A DNA stretch of 64,000 nt, taken from contig OU612068.1 in assembly GCA_914767715.1 (NCBI GenBank), positions 11,038,001 through 11,102,000 of the forward strand. Reading direction: 5' to 3'. Position 1 is the first letter of the stretch, and each line of letters opens with the position of its first letter. Source of the stretch: Membranipora membranacea. Its lineage: Eukaryota; Bryozoa; Gymnolaemata; Cheilostomatida; Membraniporidae. Below the pieces are notes generated by a model, which was not told the DNA's origin, searched no databases, and was given only the letters and a program-made list of their open reading frames with translations. Shown in pieces: positions 12,793 through 27,100 of the stretch. The position numbers and the translations under genes are program-made.

Positions 12793-15053
12793 GTGCACCA
12801 TGGGGCGGAATCATAGATCAAACTTATGCCACTTTATCACTTGACCTGAAGGTTTTTCTTCTCAATAGGCTTGAATGACTTTTTAGGTAAAAGTATATAT
12901 CATGTTTTTCCTATCACATTAAGTTAGTTCAAAGATGTGTAAAATATGAAAATTTCAATTGTTTACCATTTTTTTCACAAGGTATGCTAACAAAATAGTA
13001 TTGGCATTGCTATTATCCCCTCATGCTATCAAGGCAGATAAATCCAAACCTTATTCATTATCACTCCAATCACCTTAGTGCAATCGTAATTCATGCTTTG
13101 ATGCAGATGTTACCCATACTCTCTCCAATTGATAGTTCTATTTGTTAAAGTTCATGTGCTATAATGTTGACCTGATTGTTGCTAGTTAGATCCCATAAAT
13201 CAAACAACCCCCTCCCCCCCCCCCCCTCCCAAGCCATATACCAGAGAAAGAGGAAGTGGTCTATGACAGTGAAATTTTCATCATCGGTACGATTGTCATT
13301 ATTTCTGCATACAAATTTTCCATTTTTACATGTCAACGATAATCAAAAATAGCGTAATCGGATTACTTTTATGTATGCATGATGGTGGATAGTCTTAGAA
13401 CTCATACTAATTTTGTTGAAGTTTTTCACTTGGCTTCGTTCATTTCAGGACACAAATAAGGAGCTATATTTATTCACCTCTAATTCACTGCTCGTCATCA
13501 ATACAACTTCTTGCCATTTATACGCTGGTGATACAGGCCTGAAGTTCTAGGGGAGGCAGAGAGGCCACTACCTCCCCTAGAAGACTAAATACAGTGGCCT
13601 AAAACACTATAATTGAATAGTCCATGTCAGAATCAGCTCATCTGGGATTTCCATTTGCTAATTATACGCCTTAAACTGTTTATAGCACCACTCCTGGCAA
13701 CGCTTCAGATTTGCCTCAAACTTTTGCCTCCCCTACCATTTTTCCTATACTACGGCCCTGTGATAATATTGCAAACACTGCAAACAAGGTAACTATTCTG
13801 ATGGTAATGCGGAGCAACAATCGACGTTAACTACTGTAGGCAGAGCAAAGGGGATATCCAAGGAGCGCAACAGGATGCCAACACTATCCCAGATGCTGTA
13901 ATTGGATGAAGGTTGTAGCCTGGCAGTAGAGTCGGACATTCTATGATGGTTATGTTTATGGCTTGGCATGGCTACTAGGACACGTCAGGTTGTAAGATAT
14001 CGATGAGGGTTTGTATATGAAGGATGTCATGTGATTCTCATGTAGCTCCCTTCTGCCGTCTCTGATCTCCTTTTAAATTAAATAACACTGTCGAAGTTCA
14101 TATTTTGTATGGTGCTGAAAAAAAGATGGAAGGAGCATTCTGTCATTTCCAGATGGGCCGATATCTACATGGGCAAGGGAGCAATTTTCTGCAATAATTA
14201 ATTTAGTCCTTGCCAACCCAACCCCCTAGCAATGAAGGGAATTCATTGCCCCTAGAGCTAACACATTGGCAGCTGGTATACTTGGGCCTATAAGGTTAAG
14301 GCCTCAACATTCCAAAAAAGTAAACTTGAAAATAAGACTAAGTGTGGAGTTGCATCAATTTCTGCTCGAGAGAGAGTATATTGACATTCTGTCAACATGG
14401 AAAGAGCTTAAAAAAATCTGTTCTGTAATACTTCTCTCAGATCTATATTTTGGTCATTATCGCACTCAGTTGTGCTTCCATAAGTGATCATTTGCAATAT
14501 TATCATGTGGTTTACAGTGGAAAACCCTTGCTTTAGATTTACTGACAAGCCTTCACCATCTGTTTAAACTCAAGCAATGATGATGTTTTATCTGAGTCTG
14601 AGAGCCAGACGCACACACTGCATGGGAAGTAATACCTCAGCCAGCAACAGATCAAATGAGCCAGATATGAGCTTCATTCTGATGAATACCACTCAAAGCC
14701 AGCAGAATTATACAAAAGAATAATGGAACGAATCATATTATATGATGCATATTGCAGGTTCACAGATCTAAGGTTTTCTATAAAATATCAGAAATATAAT
14801 CTATAATATAAAGAGTTATCCTATCCGTATAATGGACTCGTCAATTCAATAATTATTACCTTTATTTACATTGAGAAAACCCTTTAGAATCCCTTTGTCA
14901 TATGTAGTCTCCCAGACAACATATACATCCGGTTGCAGGTGATTTTTTTTCCTCTCAATCTGTATCATTCACAATCACAACTATACTGTTCAGTGACTCC
15001 TTCATGTTGTAGGAGAGACTTTTGGCAAGGATTTGCAACACAGCTGATATACG
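12793..15053. other. Intergenic stretch with one MITE
   Basis: No gene found. Contains a poly-C run near 13207-13229 and the element at 13534-13760. A short open frame at 14266-14487 lacks splice sites or recognisable content. Confidence 0.5.
13534..13760. mobile_element. MITE, hAT-like termini
   Basis: The ends are inverted: left 'caggcctgaagttctagggg' and, in reverse complement, right 'cagggccgtagtatagg', both running into 'aggggaggca'. TGATA flanks both sides (13529-13533 and 13761-13765), a likely target duplication, although 8 bp would be normal for hAT. No coding capacity. A second copy in the opposite orientation lies at 61601-61812. Confidence 0.75.
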
Positions 15054-15114
15054 ATGAATGCAGGCAAAGCGAAAGGAGCTGCAAAGAAAGATAATAGCCG
15101 TCCAAAATCATCAG
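15054..15114 (+). CDS. Candidate first coding exon, lysine-rich
   Basis: ATG followed by a short basic, low-complexity peptide (MNAGKAKGAAKKDNSRPKSS), ending at a good donor 'TCAG|gtaaac' in phase 1. It resembles the start of a cytosolic or nuclear protein. Its phase matches the candidate exon at 17097 and MYCBPAP exon 2 at 18443, so it could be an alternative 5' exon of MYCBPAP or belong to an unrecognised gene. Confidence 0.35.
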
Positions 15115-17096
15115 GTAAACAAATGGAAAAGTCTAGGCAAAATCCAAATCAGAGGACTCTTATATTACGGTATATATGTATTCTATATTCAACAGCACCA
15201 AGATTATATATCATTCCAATCCACTCTGATGATGACCAGTTGAGTTGTCTACTAATATACATATAATATGTATATTGGAGTGAGTCATATCACATAAAAG
15301 AATTGTTAGTCATAACAACACATAAAAATAATGGTCTATGGTCAATTCTAAGTGAATTATCAAAGATGATCCAATGTGTTTGCCTCAGTCCTATGAGTAC
15401 CAACATTTGGCGAGATAATGGTGGATGGGGCAAGCTTGATGAGTATGAACGGTCCAAACTATGTTGCAGCCTAACCATTCATTCGTTAGATACATATGAT
15501 GCTTAAAAATATCAATTAATTGCATAAATAATTACAATAAATAAGATTCATCAGCTATGAGCTATAGAAAGATCATGTTGACGCAACTAGGAACCATTGA
15601 CTGAAGCTTGCATATAGTTGCGATATCCTGATGGAAACCCTGTGTGGGTCTTTTCAAGCGGTTCAACAGACTTTGTACTGACATTACACAAATTATCTTA
15701 GCTCTCAACAGTACATAGCTTCAGTTCCAAGAAAATCAGTGGTTTAGGGTACATTTATATCCATCCAAGTCTTTTGTTTTGATGTGGGAGATGATCTGTG
15801 TCTACAAATTAAGCCTAACTGTCTAACTGAGTTTCAAGACTGCATTACAATGTCTCATGACTGCATTACAATATCTCAAGACTGCCTCACAGTACATCAA
15901 TACTGCCGCATAACATGTCATATGAGCCTACACGTAGCCTTCGCCAACCACATGGTAGGGTGTCCTTTCAGAACTTAAAAATGAACTTGAGCGTAGTTTT
16001 GGCAGCTTGCCCTTCCTGACAAAACAACCATATCCACAATTGTGACAACCTACTTCCAGTGCGGCCAGCTGGGTCCAATTGAGCACCTTTTTGAATATTT
16101 AATGTTATGAATTTGGAAAAAGTTTTATTCTCTATAGCCTTTGACCTTTTATATGAGAGCTGACCAGTTGATCTCTCACATCCGCATGACTGAATTCTAG
16201 GTGTGTTACACGCATTGTATGCACACAAGCACTGAAGTCTTTCTTGACATGTGGTTAAAAGTAAGAGCATCCCCTGGTGCAAGCTTTGATATAAGTCAAA
16301 TCCATCTATATGGTTTCACCTTAGTTTCATGCACATCTAAACACATCGCTTTCTTGAACAAAAACACCCAAGATTCTCAAAACATCTCTGACATGTTCCG
16401 ATTTATCTGCACATGTTCAATGAGAGGATAACTCAGGGGTGAATGTTTTTGATAACTTTGATGATACAAAGATAATAATATTTTTTCATGAAAGTTATTC
16501 AGATTGATCTGGAGTGCGACACGCTATTATTGATGCCGATTCTATGACAATGGCTGCTGCCCAGTGAGTTGAAACCAACCTGGCATCATAAGCTGCAATA
16601 CCAACACAATATTAATCTCTAAAACCGACCTATTTAAGCTGAACGCCTGGTTTGCTCGGGAAAAAATCGATTCAGCTATTATTAATGTACACAATCTTCA
16701 ATAAAGAGCCTGATGGAATAATAATGACAGCGATTTGATCGAATCTTTTTCACCAGTACTAAGGAAACAATGATGACTTACCGCTTGGCCAAGCAGACAA
16801 CCAATAAATTCTCTCTTCCGAATAAATGAGAAATCATCGAATAAATTGTTCTGCTCCATTTCAGCCTCAACATAATTGTTAAAACAGATCGTAGCTTTCC
16901 ATCAATTTTCTTCGACCTCTGCTCAGCATGAACAACAATCTAACGACAGCGTTGTGCTTGACTCATCGCATAACATAAGGTAAATAATACAACTGCTCTA
17001 CCAGGTATCGCGCAGTCTACCAATTCTACTAGCTGTACTGCTGCAGCTTTGTTCATAAAAGTTCACCTTAAAGTTTGCTTAGTCAACTATTATGAG
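15115..17096. other. Non-coding stretch between candidate exons
   Basis: No convincing gene. Repeated 'gactgcattacaat'-type phrases at 15840-15900 give a short local repeat. The short frames at 15784-15978 and 16201-16431 lack support. Confidence 0.4.
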
Positions 17097-17241
17097 ATGA
17101 AGATGGAAGTCCGAAAGACGAGCTCTCAGAGCCAGAGAATACGCAAGCCTCCTCCCACTCCGACCAGGCTCGGTATAGGAATAGGAACCATTCAGCCTGA
17201 CCCTAGTAATATGACTGTAGTCAGTGTATCGCCTCCTGTCA
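17097..17241 (+). CDS. Candidate coding exon, proline-rich
   Basis: An open frame starting MKMEVRKTSSQSQRIRKPPP and ending SVSPPVS at a strong donor 'GTCA|gtgagt' (phase 1). An alternative donor six bases earlier ('CCT|gtcagt') is phase 0. The peptide is basic and proline-rich and looks like a disordered N-terminal region. I do not recognise it. It may start translation here or be internal: the frame stays open upstream to an AG at about 17046. Confidence 0.35.
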
Positions 17242-17461
17242 GTGAGTGTCTCTTTCTATTCACTGTTTCATTTGCCGTACTCTCTTATTGTTAGTGTCTC
17301 CAAGCCTTTGTGATGTAACTGCTTGAAGTGAAACCTAGCCTTAATTATTCGGCTACAACAGTTCTCTCATAATATTCAAAGGCTATTTGTCTTGAGATAT
17401 TTTATTCCTAAGCCAACAACTAATAATCCTTACCTAGTGTTTTGCTGGATACTGTGACGGT

Positions 17462-17549
17462 ATGCCAAATATTAATCGGTCCGGAAGAGGACATTCTTTG
17501 ATGGACTCGCCGATCCCAAAAGATAAAGTTATTCCAGTACCAATTATAT
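17462..17549 (+). CDS. Candidate coding exon before MYCBPAP
   Basis: The frame MPNINRSGRGHSLMDSP... ends 'ATAT|gtaagt' in phase 1, a near-perfect donor. The frame extends upstream to an AG at about 17437 in phase 0, which would fit the phase-0 donor of the previous candidate exon. Its end phase fits MYCBPAP exon 2. Function unknown. Confidence 0.3.
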
Positions 17550-18128
17550 GTAAGTGGTGGATTCATATCTCTTCTCACAAGTTGTTAACCAGAAACAATG
17601 TTAGTCTTGGTCTTATAGTTCAATTCATGCCCACTTCCTTCCTTCTTAAGAGAGACTCTTCTTCACTTCTTTTTTGATGCCACAAAATGTCTCGTTCCTT
17701 CCTGGCAATCTCTTCACACCTCCCTCACTGTTGTCATTATTATAAATGCACAACATGGAAACACAAGGATTTAAACAGTTGAGTTTATCTTTTAATTATA
17801 TATTATATAATGTTTTCTCTCACTCTTTCTATCACTAATCGATTTCACAAACAAAAGTAGCTGTTATTAGAAAGTTACACTTTGCTGTTCAAACAGTCAA
17901 CAGTCAACAGTCAAACATCTCAACAAGGCAAATCTTAACTTGAAATATTTGCTAATTATAATGGAGAAGGGCCTATATTTACTTGAATGGTCAATGATAT
18001 GTACATTATTGTTACATGGCTATTAGCTGACAGTAAATACTGGCTATTGACCTGCTGCCGTGTTACCATGGATTGATCAATTAGCTAAGAAGCATTATTG
18101 GCCATTTTAAACAAGCAGTTCAGTCAGC
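17550..18128. other. Region upstream of the MYCBPAP start
   Basis: AT-rich, no exon seen. It contains a short repeat of 'acagtcaacagtca' near 17895. No clear TATA box stands in front of 18129. Confidence 0.4.
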
Positions 18129-21100
18129 ATGGCAGCATCCGAAACCAGCGGAAATATTTCGTCCGCTGCGGCAGCAAGACTGACTTCAATCTTCAATAAA
18201 AGGTCAGCAGCTGGAAAAGACGGAGGAAAGAAATTGAGAAAGATAGCCATAAATCTTACAGCTCCACGGAAATCTCTCGAAGGGGGCGTCACAGCAGAGC
18301 CGTCATCTAACTCAGTCAGAGCCATTGCGGGTACAAAGTTATCAACATATGATCTAATTCAGTCTAATTTACTCATCATTTTTTGATTCAATACAATTTT
18401 TAAAAACTTTAGATGAGAACATTTTATAATTTCTGTTTGTAGATAAGCTAAAAGGGAAAGGTAAGAGAGATGGCACCCCTGATAAGCCAAACACACCAGG
18501 AGCTGATGGAGAAGACGGGGGTAGTGAGGGACGCCCTACCATCCTCAATGATGAGGAGATTCAGGGTCTAGCCATCAAACCAGATGCTCTCGATAAGGTA
18601 CAAGTCATGTGATTACCGATGACTTTATGTCACTCTCTGTGTCAAATAGGCAGAGTTTAGCCTATCAATTACATACATAGTTTTTTGTCTCATTCAAGTG
18701 TTCATGATTATTGAATTATTCATTAGCTTTCGATTCTGTAATGAAAGCCTTAGTTTGAATGAATCACTGCATTCTCACTGAGGTTTCCTGGAGTAAAATA
18801 ATATTTCATGATAGCAGCCTAGAATAGTAAAATATATGCCGGCAAAAATTCATATTTTCCCTTGAAAGAGTAAAATTCATTGCTAGCTTACAAATTTACC
18901 AAACACTTAAAATTCATATAAACCCCAAACTTAGCTTAAAATGGTGCTAGCAAACATCATGTCACCCCCAAACTGGCTAAACTAAGCCCTAGCTAATATT
19001 TACTCGAGGGTATACATTCGGCCTGCAAAGAATCTGATAGTGCAATTAATATCCTTGATTGTTGTCAAGTGTTAAGTGCGGAAACTGCCACTCCTCATGT
19101 AAATTTAGTCATCCAGCCAATAAGATCGAAATTGGGTTTTGATATGGCTCCAACAACAACATGGAGACTAACCACACCATAACTTGGATCCTAATGGTTG
19201 GCTAATGATATTGAACTATTTTATGCAGCTTGTATCCCGTAAACTCCCAGCCCCCTCATACCCCCTTCCCAACACCTGGTCTTCGGCTGTCAATTTTTAT
19301 AATTATTTTAATCAACTCTATTTTGGTGTTCAGGTTCGACAGGAGGCCCTGTCACTAGCACCTGCTCCTCCATCACAGAAAGAAGTCAAACCTGTCACAG
19401 TGAGAAAAGTAAACAAGAACCCTCCTCCCAGACGTGTCATCAAAAAGTAAGTCTACACTTTTAAGGCACATGTTGTGGAGCATTAGCATCTAGCGAAACC
19501 AGTATCATTCAATTTGATTCAAACCTCCCAACTCCTGCGCCACTAATCGCCTGTCAGTGAATAGCAAGCGTGCTAACCGATTGTGCCATTTCACCATTCC
19601 CAAAAATGAATGGGTTGATGGGGCTAGTTAGCAGTTGCCAAGTATGATCTACCCAAAGTATTATCAAGCTACATCATAATTGTAGAGCATTTTGTGAGGG
19701 ATAGGTTACTCCTTCACATAAGATTAACACATCTTCTAAATTACCCTCCCTTATTAATTTGAAATAGCTGTAATAGACAATTTTATTTTTATGTACTTAT
19801 GTTTACTGAAATTTTACTCTTTCAATTAGACCTATACAGAAATGTCCAGATACTACATCATGTATGTATCACTTGACAACAAACTTATTATTTGTTCAAC
19901 AGTCTTACAGTGGCTAAGGGAGCACCGCCGCGCGCCCCTCTCAAGCCTGTGGAGACTGAGGGTAACTCAGGGCCGAGATTTGATGGTAACGGCAATGTTA
20001 TAGCCCATAGTCTGCTCGGTACTCTGGAAGAATTCAAATCTGCTGCAGAGCAGCGAGGTGAGCTCAGCGTCGACTATTACATCCGTGAGGAGGACAGAGT
20101 AAACACCCCTACCTTACTCAAACAGCCGTCCGTACTTGTCAAATCAGAGAACAACAAACACCCAGTGTTTGAGAGCGTGGATGAGAGTCGTGCCCTCGTT
20201 AACTGGCAGAAAAAGATGAGAGAGAGAAAGAGACAGCAAGGTTATATCTCACGTGAGTATCGGCCTTGAGGTTGAGGTCAATCAGCTATAGAGTCGCCTC
20301 AATTTCTCATCAGCCATATCAATATGTAACTGTTTTGTGTAAGGTTTTTCATTGGAAGAAGAAATATGCACAGCATACTGAACATATGAAGGCAACTAAT
20401 TTATTGACAACGAGGTCCATGCGAATTCAAAGCTACATTTTGTAATTATAACGATAGTAATTAAAGTGTTACTTCGATCATAGGCAGCTTTTTGGGCAAA
20501 CAGAATGGAGGTATAGCTGGAACTATCTGTACTAATATTGTCTTGCATTACTGCCATTATTGTGCATGTCTTGGGTGCACAATGTTGTACGTGTAGATCA
20601 AATCTGTTCCATTGTGCGTTTATTTGGATCGGCATTGAGGACGCGCCTCGCAATGCAATGCAAGTGAAATGGATCAAACTTGTTATCTGTTATAATGAGC
20701 ATGTCATATTGAACTGAATCTAGGATCGCATATTCAAGGGTGCCAGTGGCCGATTTCAGTTCTATGGGATTCTAAGAATCCCTGATATCCCGCTAGTTGA
20801 TGAAGAAATGTCGTAGCATGGCAGGAAGCTAAATGTGTTTGGTTTTTTGTAAACAGTATTGTTACTAATCTACCACACTGTCCTTCCAATTCACACTATG
20901 CAACCAGAATTTATTGTTGAATTGCAAACGAAGAGCTTTTGAAGTTAATGATCAAATGTTAATGTTCAAAGGTCAAAGTGATGAGGACCTGCCTCTGCTC
21001 TTGATTTGAATCTAATCAAAGTTCTCCACTCACCCTCACCCTCTTGGCCAGTCTCGGTCTAGCTTATATTGTTACATGCATGCTTGGTGATGGAATCCCT

Positions 21101-24100
21101 TTACTTAGCATATTAGTATAATTCGATACAATAATTTTTTGTTTCCATTTATATTTTATTTACTTTTTGGTATATAATAGATATTATATTAGACTGTTCT
21201 GTGATATATTTCAAGGTTTACTGCAGAAGCCAGTTGAGCAGTTGGTGATGAATGAAGGAGACACTTACAGGGAGAAGCAGGAGTTACGATACCTCATTGA
21301 CCGCTCGATCCCTGCTGTCGACTATGGTAAAGGTTACAGGGTCGGCAGCGAGTTCTGGAAGCAGAGGCCTCTTATAGGAGACGAGGATACTGGTATAAAG
21401 TAAGTGTATTCATTCACTTTATACTTTTTGTATTTAAATCAATACTCTGACAGTACTCGTTAAAGCAAATGAGACAGTGAATACAATTGAAAAAAAGCAG
21501 CTAGCATATGCTCATTGGAAATATTGATGGTAAAAAAATCAAAAATAGCATAAGTTATGCCTAAACAAGTCCTTGCTACCAAGTGCAGTTCTTGTGCAAG
21601 CTGGAATTAGCCAATTTCTCGATGATAAACGCCCACCAGTATTCATGTAGTCAATATTGTACAATCCTTACTACTGTTGTAAGGAAACCTGTGTATATTT
21701 CACTAGCTTGTGAGTGGTAGATTCCCTTATTTTGAATAAATATTTGCCATCACTGTAATAATGGCCTCAGCCCTGTTTATTTTATCCACAGCTGGTCTGG
21801 TCTTAGGTACGGAATATTAATATAAAAATTGCAAACTTCAAATAAAGTTGCTACTCACAAATATAAAAATAATTTTATAATAATTGAAATAATAACAATA
21901 AATAGCAAAAATGTTCAAAACACTAATTAAAATTCTTGATGAACAGTGCTCTCTATGTGTTATCCAATGCCATGACGTCAAATACTAAAGTTCGAGGGTA
22001 AAATTTTAAGCTGAGTGTGTAATAGGTAAAATAATTGAAATTTATTAAATTCTAATCATAATCTTCCAAACTCTGTTTCAACCATGTCCCATGTTAGAAG
22101 ATGGTCATTTTGTTGACCCATGTGTACAATGAATATGTCATTTATTATTTCAGCATGACACTGAGTCAAACAGAGAAGGGATACCCACCGGTTATAGAAC
22201 ATGTGAGAGTTCCCCTTACTGCTCAGAGAGAGCGAGGTATAGACATGAACAGACCAATGACTGCACTTAACAAACCTTGGCATAAGGTCAGTATTTTATG
22301 GGCCCAGATACAAAATTGTTCCCTATGGAGAGAAATATAAAAAAAAAAGCTCTATAATTAAGGTGGTGTCGGTCGCAAGTGGGCAAATCCACTTTATGCT
22401 ATTGTTTCAGTCACAGGTGGTTTGCTTGGCATGTAACTCTTTCAACAGTCTAGTAAAATGTGATACTGACATAATATCCTAAATTAATATTCCAATTGCA
22501 TCAATTGTTGATGATTATGATCTGCCTTTTACCTCATGTATGTTTGAGGTTAGCTCATCGAAAGATTTTATGAATTTCCATAAGAGAGATATCAATGACA
22601 TGGTCTCTCTGGGAATGCCAGTCTATACACATATGATCAGTAAATAAATAAAGGAATGAATAAGTATTCTATGTTTCTGTTGACAGTCCCACTTTCTGAG
22701 GGAGAGAGTTGAAGAGCTCGGACCTGTCATGAACGACCTCGACCCTCATCTGCCTGACGCTGATGTTCTGGAGATCATTGGCACAAACAATCCATATCAG
22801 CGTTATATAGCGGCGGCCACCCCTATCAGTGAGAGAGGAGAGTCGCCATACCCTCATGAAGTACAGGAGGAGACAACTGAGGCAAACCAGGATCCCCTCG
22901 CCAAACACCCTGATGTCTACACCCCTCCCATATTTGGGCCTTGTATCAAGTTTGCTGGCCAGATGCTCCAGTGGTCAGGAGATAGCCATAGCTCCAATGA
23001 TAAGGTTGCTGTCGATGCGAGAGTTACTTTTGAAGGATATGCTGGATGTCGTTCTACTTCTGTGCTTGAGATTATAAACTTAGGAACCACAGCTATGTAC
23101 TTTAGCTGGAAGGTGAGTTTTGGTGACATCAATAATCAATAAAATGAATAATTTATTTAAAAAGACAGCAATAGCTCACTGGGTGTCACACCATTCACAT
23201 AGAACTTATGGACAATAAACTTTTTCTTGTCCTCTTCCGTTGACAATTGTTTGAATTTATTGTTTATAAATCCATAATAACTACTCATTAATGCCCTATT
23301 CATCATGTTGATCTCTATTTGTTTACACATATGTACTTACATATCTTTTCAGATGCTGCCCAAGTCAAACCCCTTTGATTTAGTGAACTCCAGCATCCAG
23401 AGGTTCTACTTCAACACTAGTAATGGAGTTATCTTACCTGGTGAGACACTCAGGTTCCCGTTTGTGTTTAAATCAGAGAAAGCCGGAGTGTACAATGAGC
23501 AGTGGCAGTTTCAGACACACCCTGTGGTGTCGGGAGGGGCGGCTCTGGTAGTCACTCTCAGAGGGGTAGCTCTTAGAGAGGATAGAATGAGGAAACAACG
23601 TGACCTCATAGAGGTAAGACAACCACAGAATTTTCAGTAAACAGAAACTCAATTTGGGCTAAAACTGTCTTGGTACTTGGAATCACCTCATGGTATCAGA
23701 TTTTGCAAACTACACCTTCTGAGAAGTTATATACCACCAGGTGCTTAATCTAAGTTATTTTGGGACTTGGAATTCAATGGGTGCTTACACCATACTCTCA
23801 GTTTCACTTCAAGGACAAGACCAGGCACGGTTCACTGACTGACTTGTGAGGCTGGTGGAGGTGGGAGGTTTGTTCTAGTAAAAATGATGGTTTTTGATAG
23901 TCACTTTAACCTTCTGTTCACAGTAGCTTATCCATCTTTAGGTTAGTTTAGGTTAGGCCTGATAGCTTTGTGCCGGAATCATCTGACTTTCAGGGATTGT
24001 TTTGCTTCATCACAAGTCAAATTTGAATTGACCCAGTCATTCATAAGCCAGTGTCTAATTGTGAAACATTATTTGTTATTTTCAGACCAAACTCCAGAGG

Positions 24101-27100
24101 AATATTGTGTGGAGAAATATGAGGCGCATTGTGGATGAGATTGTTGACAGCATTAAACCACCAGAGAGACCGGGATCACCCATAGACTCGTATCTCACTG
24201 AGAGGGAAATATTCCAGAGACAGAATCCTCATGTTAGTGTTATAAATAGGGCTTGGTGTAAACATATCCCTCAATGCAATTTTCTGGAATTCCCAGGTAG
24301 ATCAAAGGCTGAGGTGCTCTGTGCCGCCTTGGAATTTCATACTTAGAATCTAGTATTGTATCGTTGTAATATTTATGGCTTGGATCCTCATATCCGCTAC
24401 TTGACATTGCAAACTTCGATCTAGACATAGGACATACAAACCAGATATTGTTGTTTGATCGGGTTTAACCAGGGAGGTAGCACCCCGAATGAAGCGGCAA
24501 AACAACATTCTTTAATCAGTTGTTTTATTTTTTTTATAGCTTTATTATAAACCTGATGTGCTAGATCGGTTAGGGGAGCTACACAAGATGTTAGTGAACC
24601 CACCCTCAATGGATGGCGAGGAGGATGAGGATGCTAAGTCTGAGTGTTATGAGGTTCCTGTCTGGAATCTGAACATCACTCAGTTCAAGCGGGTGAGTCA
24701 GAAAGTTTACCTAGCCAGCTTAAGTCATTCTTTACAACTGCAAGATGATAAATATTCAGGAAATAAATATGCCTAAGGGGTGCTTGGGGCTGAAACAATC
24801 AATCAATGATGCTTCCCCACCCCGAAGTGGGACTGGAACCTGATACTTGCAAGAATAGCAACCTCACTGTCCAAGATATGAAATGCATATTGTGCATTCA
24901 GGCATCTTTAGAGAAATATTGAGTGGGACTCGAACCGCCACTTGCAAGAATAGCAACCTCACTGTCCAAGATATGAAATGCATATTGTGCATTCAGGCAT
25001 CTTTAGAGAAATATTGAGTGGGACTCGAACCGACACTTGCAAGAATAGCAACCTCACTGTCCAAGATATGAAATGCATATTGTGCATTCAGGCATCTTTA
25101 GAGAAATATTGATGGTTTTGGTTGAAAATAAATATCCTTTTATGCTAATGAAGTGCAGTAAATTTATGTTCATATCAATGAATTTTTACAATTGTCCTTC
25201 TTCATCAGGAGGTGTTGAGTTTAGAGGAAGATGATGAGAGAAGACCAGCCTTCCTAGAAAATATCAACGAAGCCGTGATGAACCTCTCGTTTCCTGTCTT
25301 CGATCCCCGGCTCAGAAAGATGTATCAAACATGGTGAGTGTACTGGTGCAATATCCATCAACAGCTGTAGTTTATTGATGCAAGAGGTTGATGGAATACA
25401 TAATACAATAATATAATAATTAATAATATTATTATATTATGTATTCAATCAACGTCTTTCCTCAATAAATTACAGTTGTATAAAACTAAAATAATGTATG
25501 ATTAATCTGCGTTCTGAGTATATGCAAAACTTTGGCAACACTTTATATTTCATTTTCTGTCTCATTGTTTTGAATAAAAAAAGTAAGGTGGGAATAATAA
25601 TAATAAAAATATTTCATGAAATGTGATGGTGTTGTTGGTAGTCAAGCGTGGAATGTTATACAGCCGAGTGGGTACTGTGTTCCAATCAAGGCAAACAACC
25701 CCCCAAGTTTTTTTATATTTATTTGTTTAGTTTCCATTACCTGTCTGAAATGGTGGATAATATGAGCGGACAGTCGATATATCTGAGGAATTTACTCGGC
25801 CTACCCGAGAGAGAATCACATGAAGATGAATCACGTAAGTGTTCGTTTATGACTGATTTAAGGTGAAAGTAATTTCGACAAAGTTATGGCAATTCGCAGT
25901 CGTGGCAGTTAGATAACAAAGTGATATAATATGCTCCAAAATTATGCTTCAGGTTTTTAAATTGACTAAATTTGTATCAAGTCTGGAGGGATTAAAGATT
26001 TAAGATTTTGAAAAATTTTGTGATTAGTTTAAAATTATCACAAGCATGTATATTCATTTTGTTAACATTGAATGATTAGGTGAGGTATTATTAGCTGAAT
26101 CCCCGACCAGCTCAGGTCGAGTGGTCTCAGCTCGATCCTCCGTGTCTGCTGGTAAGCGATCCTCAGGCGACCGTATGTCCGCAGGTAAACTTGTCATGCT
26201 CATACACAAGCTCGCTCTCGGGCTAAAATATTACTTCAAACTGTCAACCACTCAATACTTCATGCCTGCTCTTTTCCGTTCATTTCTGAGTGTAACCTCA
26301 GAATTTATCAGTTCTGAGAGTTTTGAGTGATGGCTTTGTGTGTCTGTCAGAATAGAATATCATTTCTATAAATTGCTGGGCTCTGCTGCTGCTGATTAGC
26401 TGCTAAACCATGAAGATAACTAATCTGCTATGATCATGACGTTATATTCCTTTTTCGGTGCCATGACAAGCAGTTTGTGTTTGTTCAAGGCTTTGGTGGC
26501 AGGCAGAGAAGTTTGTTGTTACTCGTGTTCCCCGTTTCTTATTGAAATAAATTACGTAATATATTTCGGCTTTCACTCGCAAAATGGCAGGTTGTTACAC
26601 TTGAGGAGGCAAATCATACAGGGCGTTTACGGCCTAGGTGTTGAGACACTGAGCGCTCAGGCGTATCTTTTCTGCGCGATTCCATTGTTAGGTTGCACCC
26701 ATTTGAATCTGTCCCTGTACAGAGACGGTAACTGTAAATTGCTGAACAGGCTGAACAGACTGAACAGCTGAACAAAATTTCTCAGACTAAAATTATTATT
26801 TGTATTCTTTTCTCTGGCTGACTATCACTTCTCAAACACATTCCTCCTGAGCAAATGATTTAAGGTGTCACTTAGTTCCTGTTGGCACCTATTATAACCA
26901 ATTTAGGCCGAGCAAATGAAGTAATCAATTTGCCAATTCTGACAAAATCTGATGGTGTTCTGGAAACCAGAAACATAATCCAGCTCAAATAGCCAGTCTT
27001 GACAAGCTTTTCATCCATTCATTAAAATCGAAAGACACCAAGGCAAATCCAAACTTAAAATAAATATATTAATGAGCAGAATATAAGGAATTGTCCACGC

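Noticed and set aside
19505-19605. Functional tRNA gene
   Set aside because: A and B boxes are tRNA-like but no full cloverleaf or clear anticodon arm can be drawn.
26430-26771. 113-codon frame in MYCBPAP intron 13
   Set aside because: Runs into the MITE end at 26726 and has no exon borders; the MYCBPAP exons join in phase without it.
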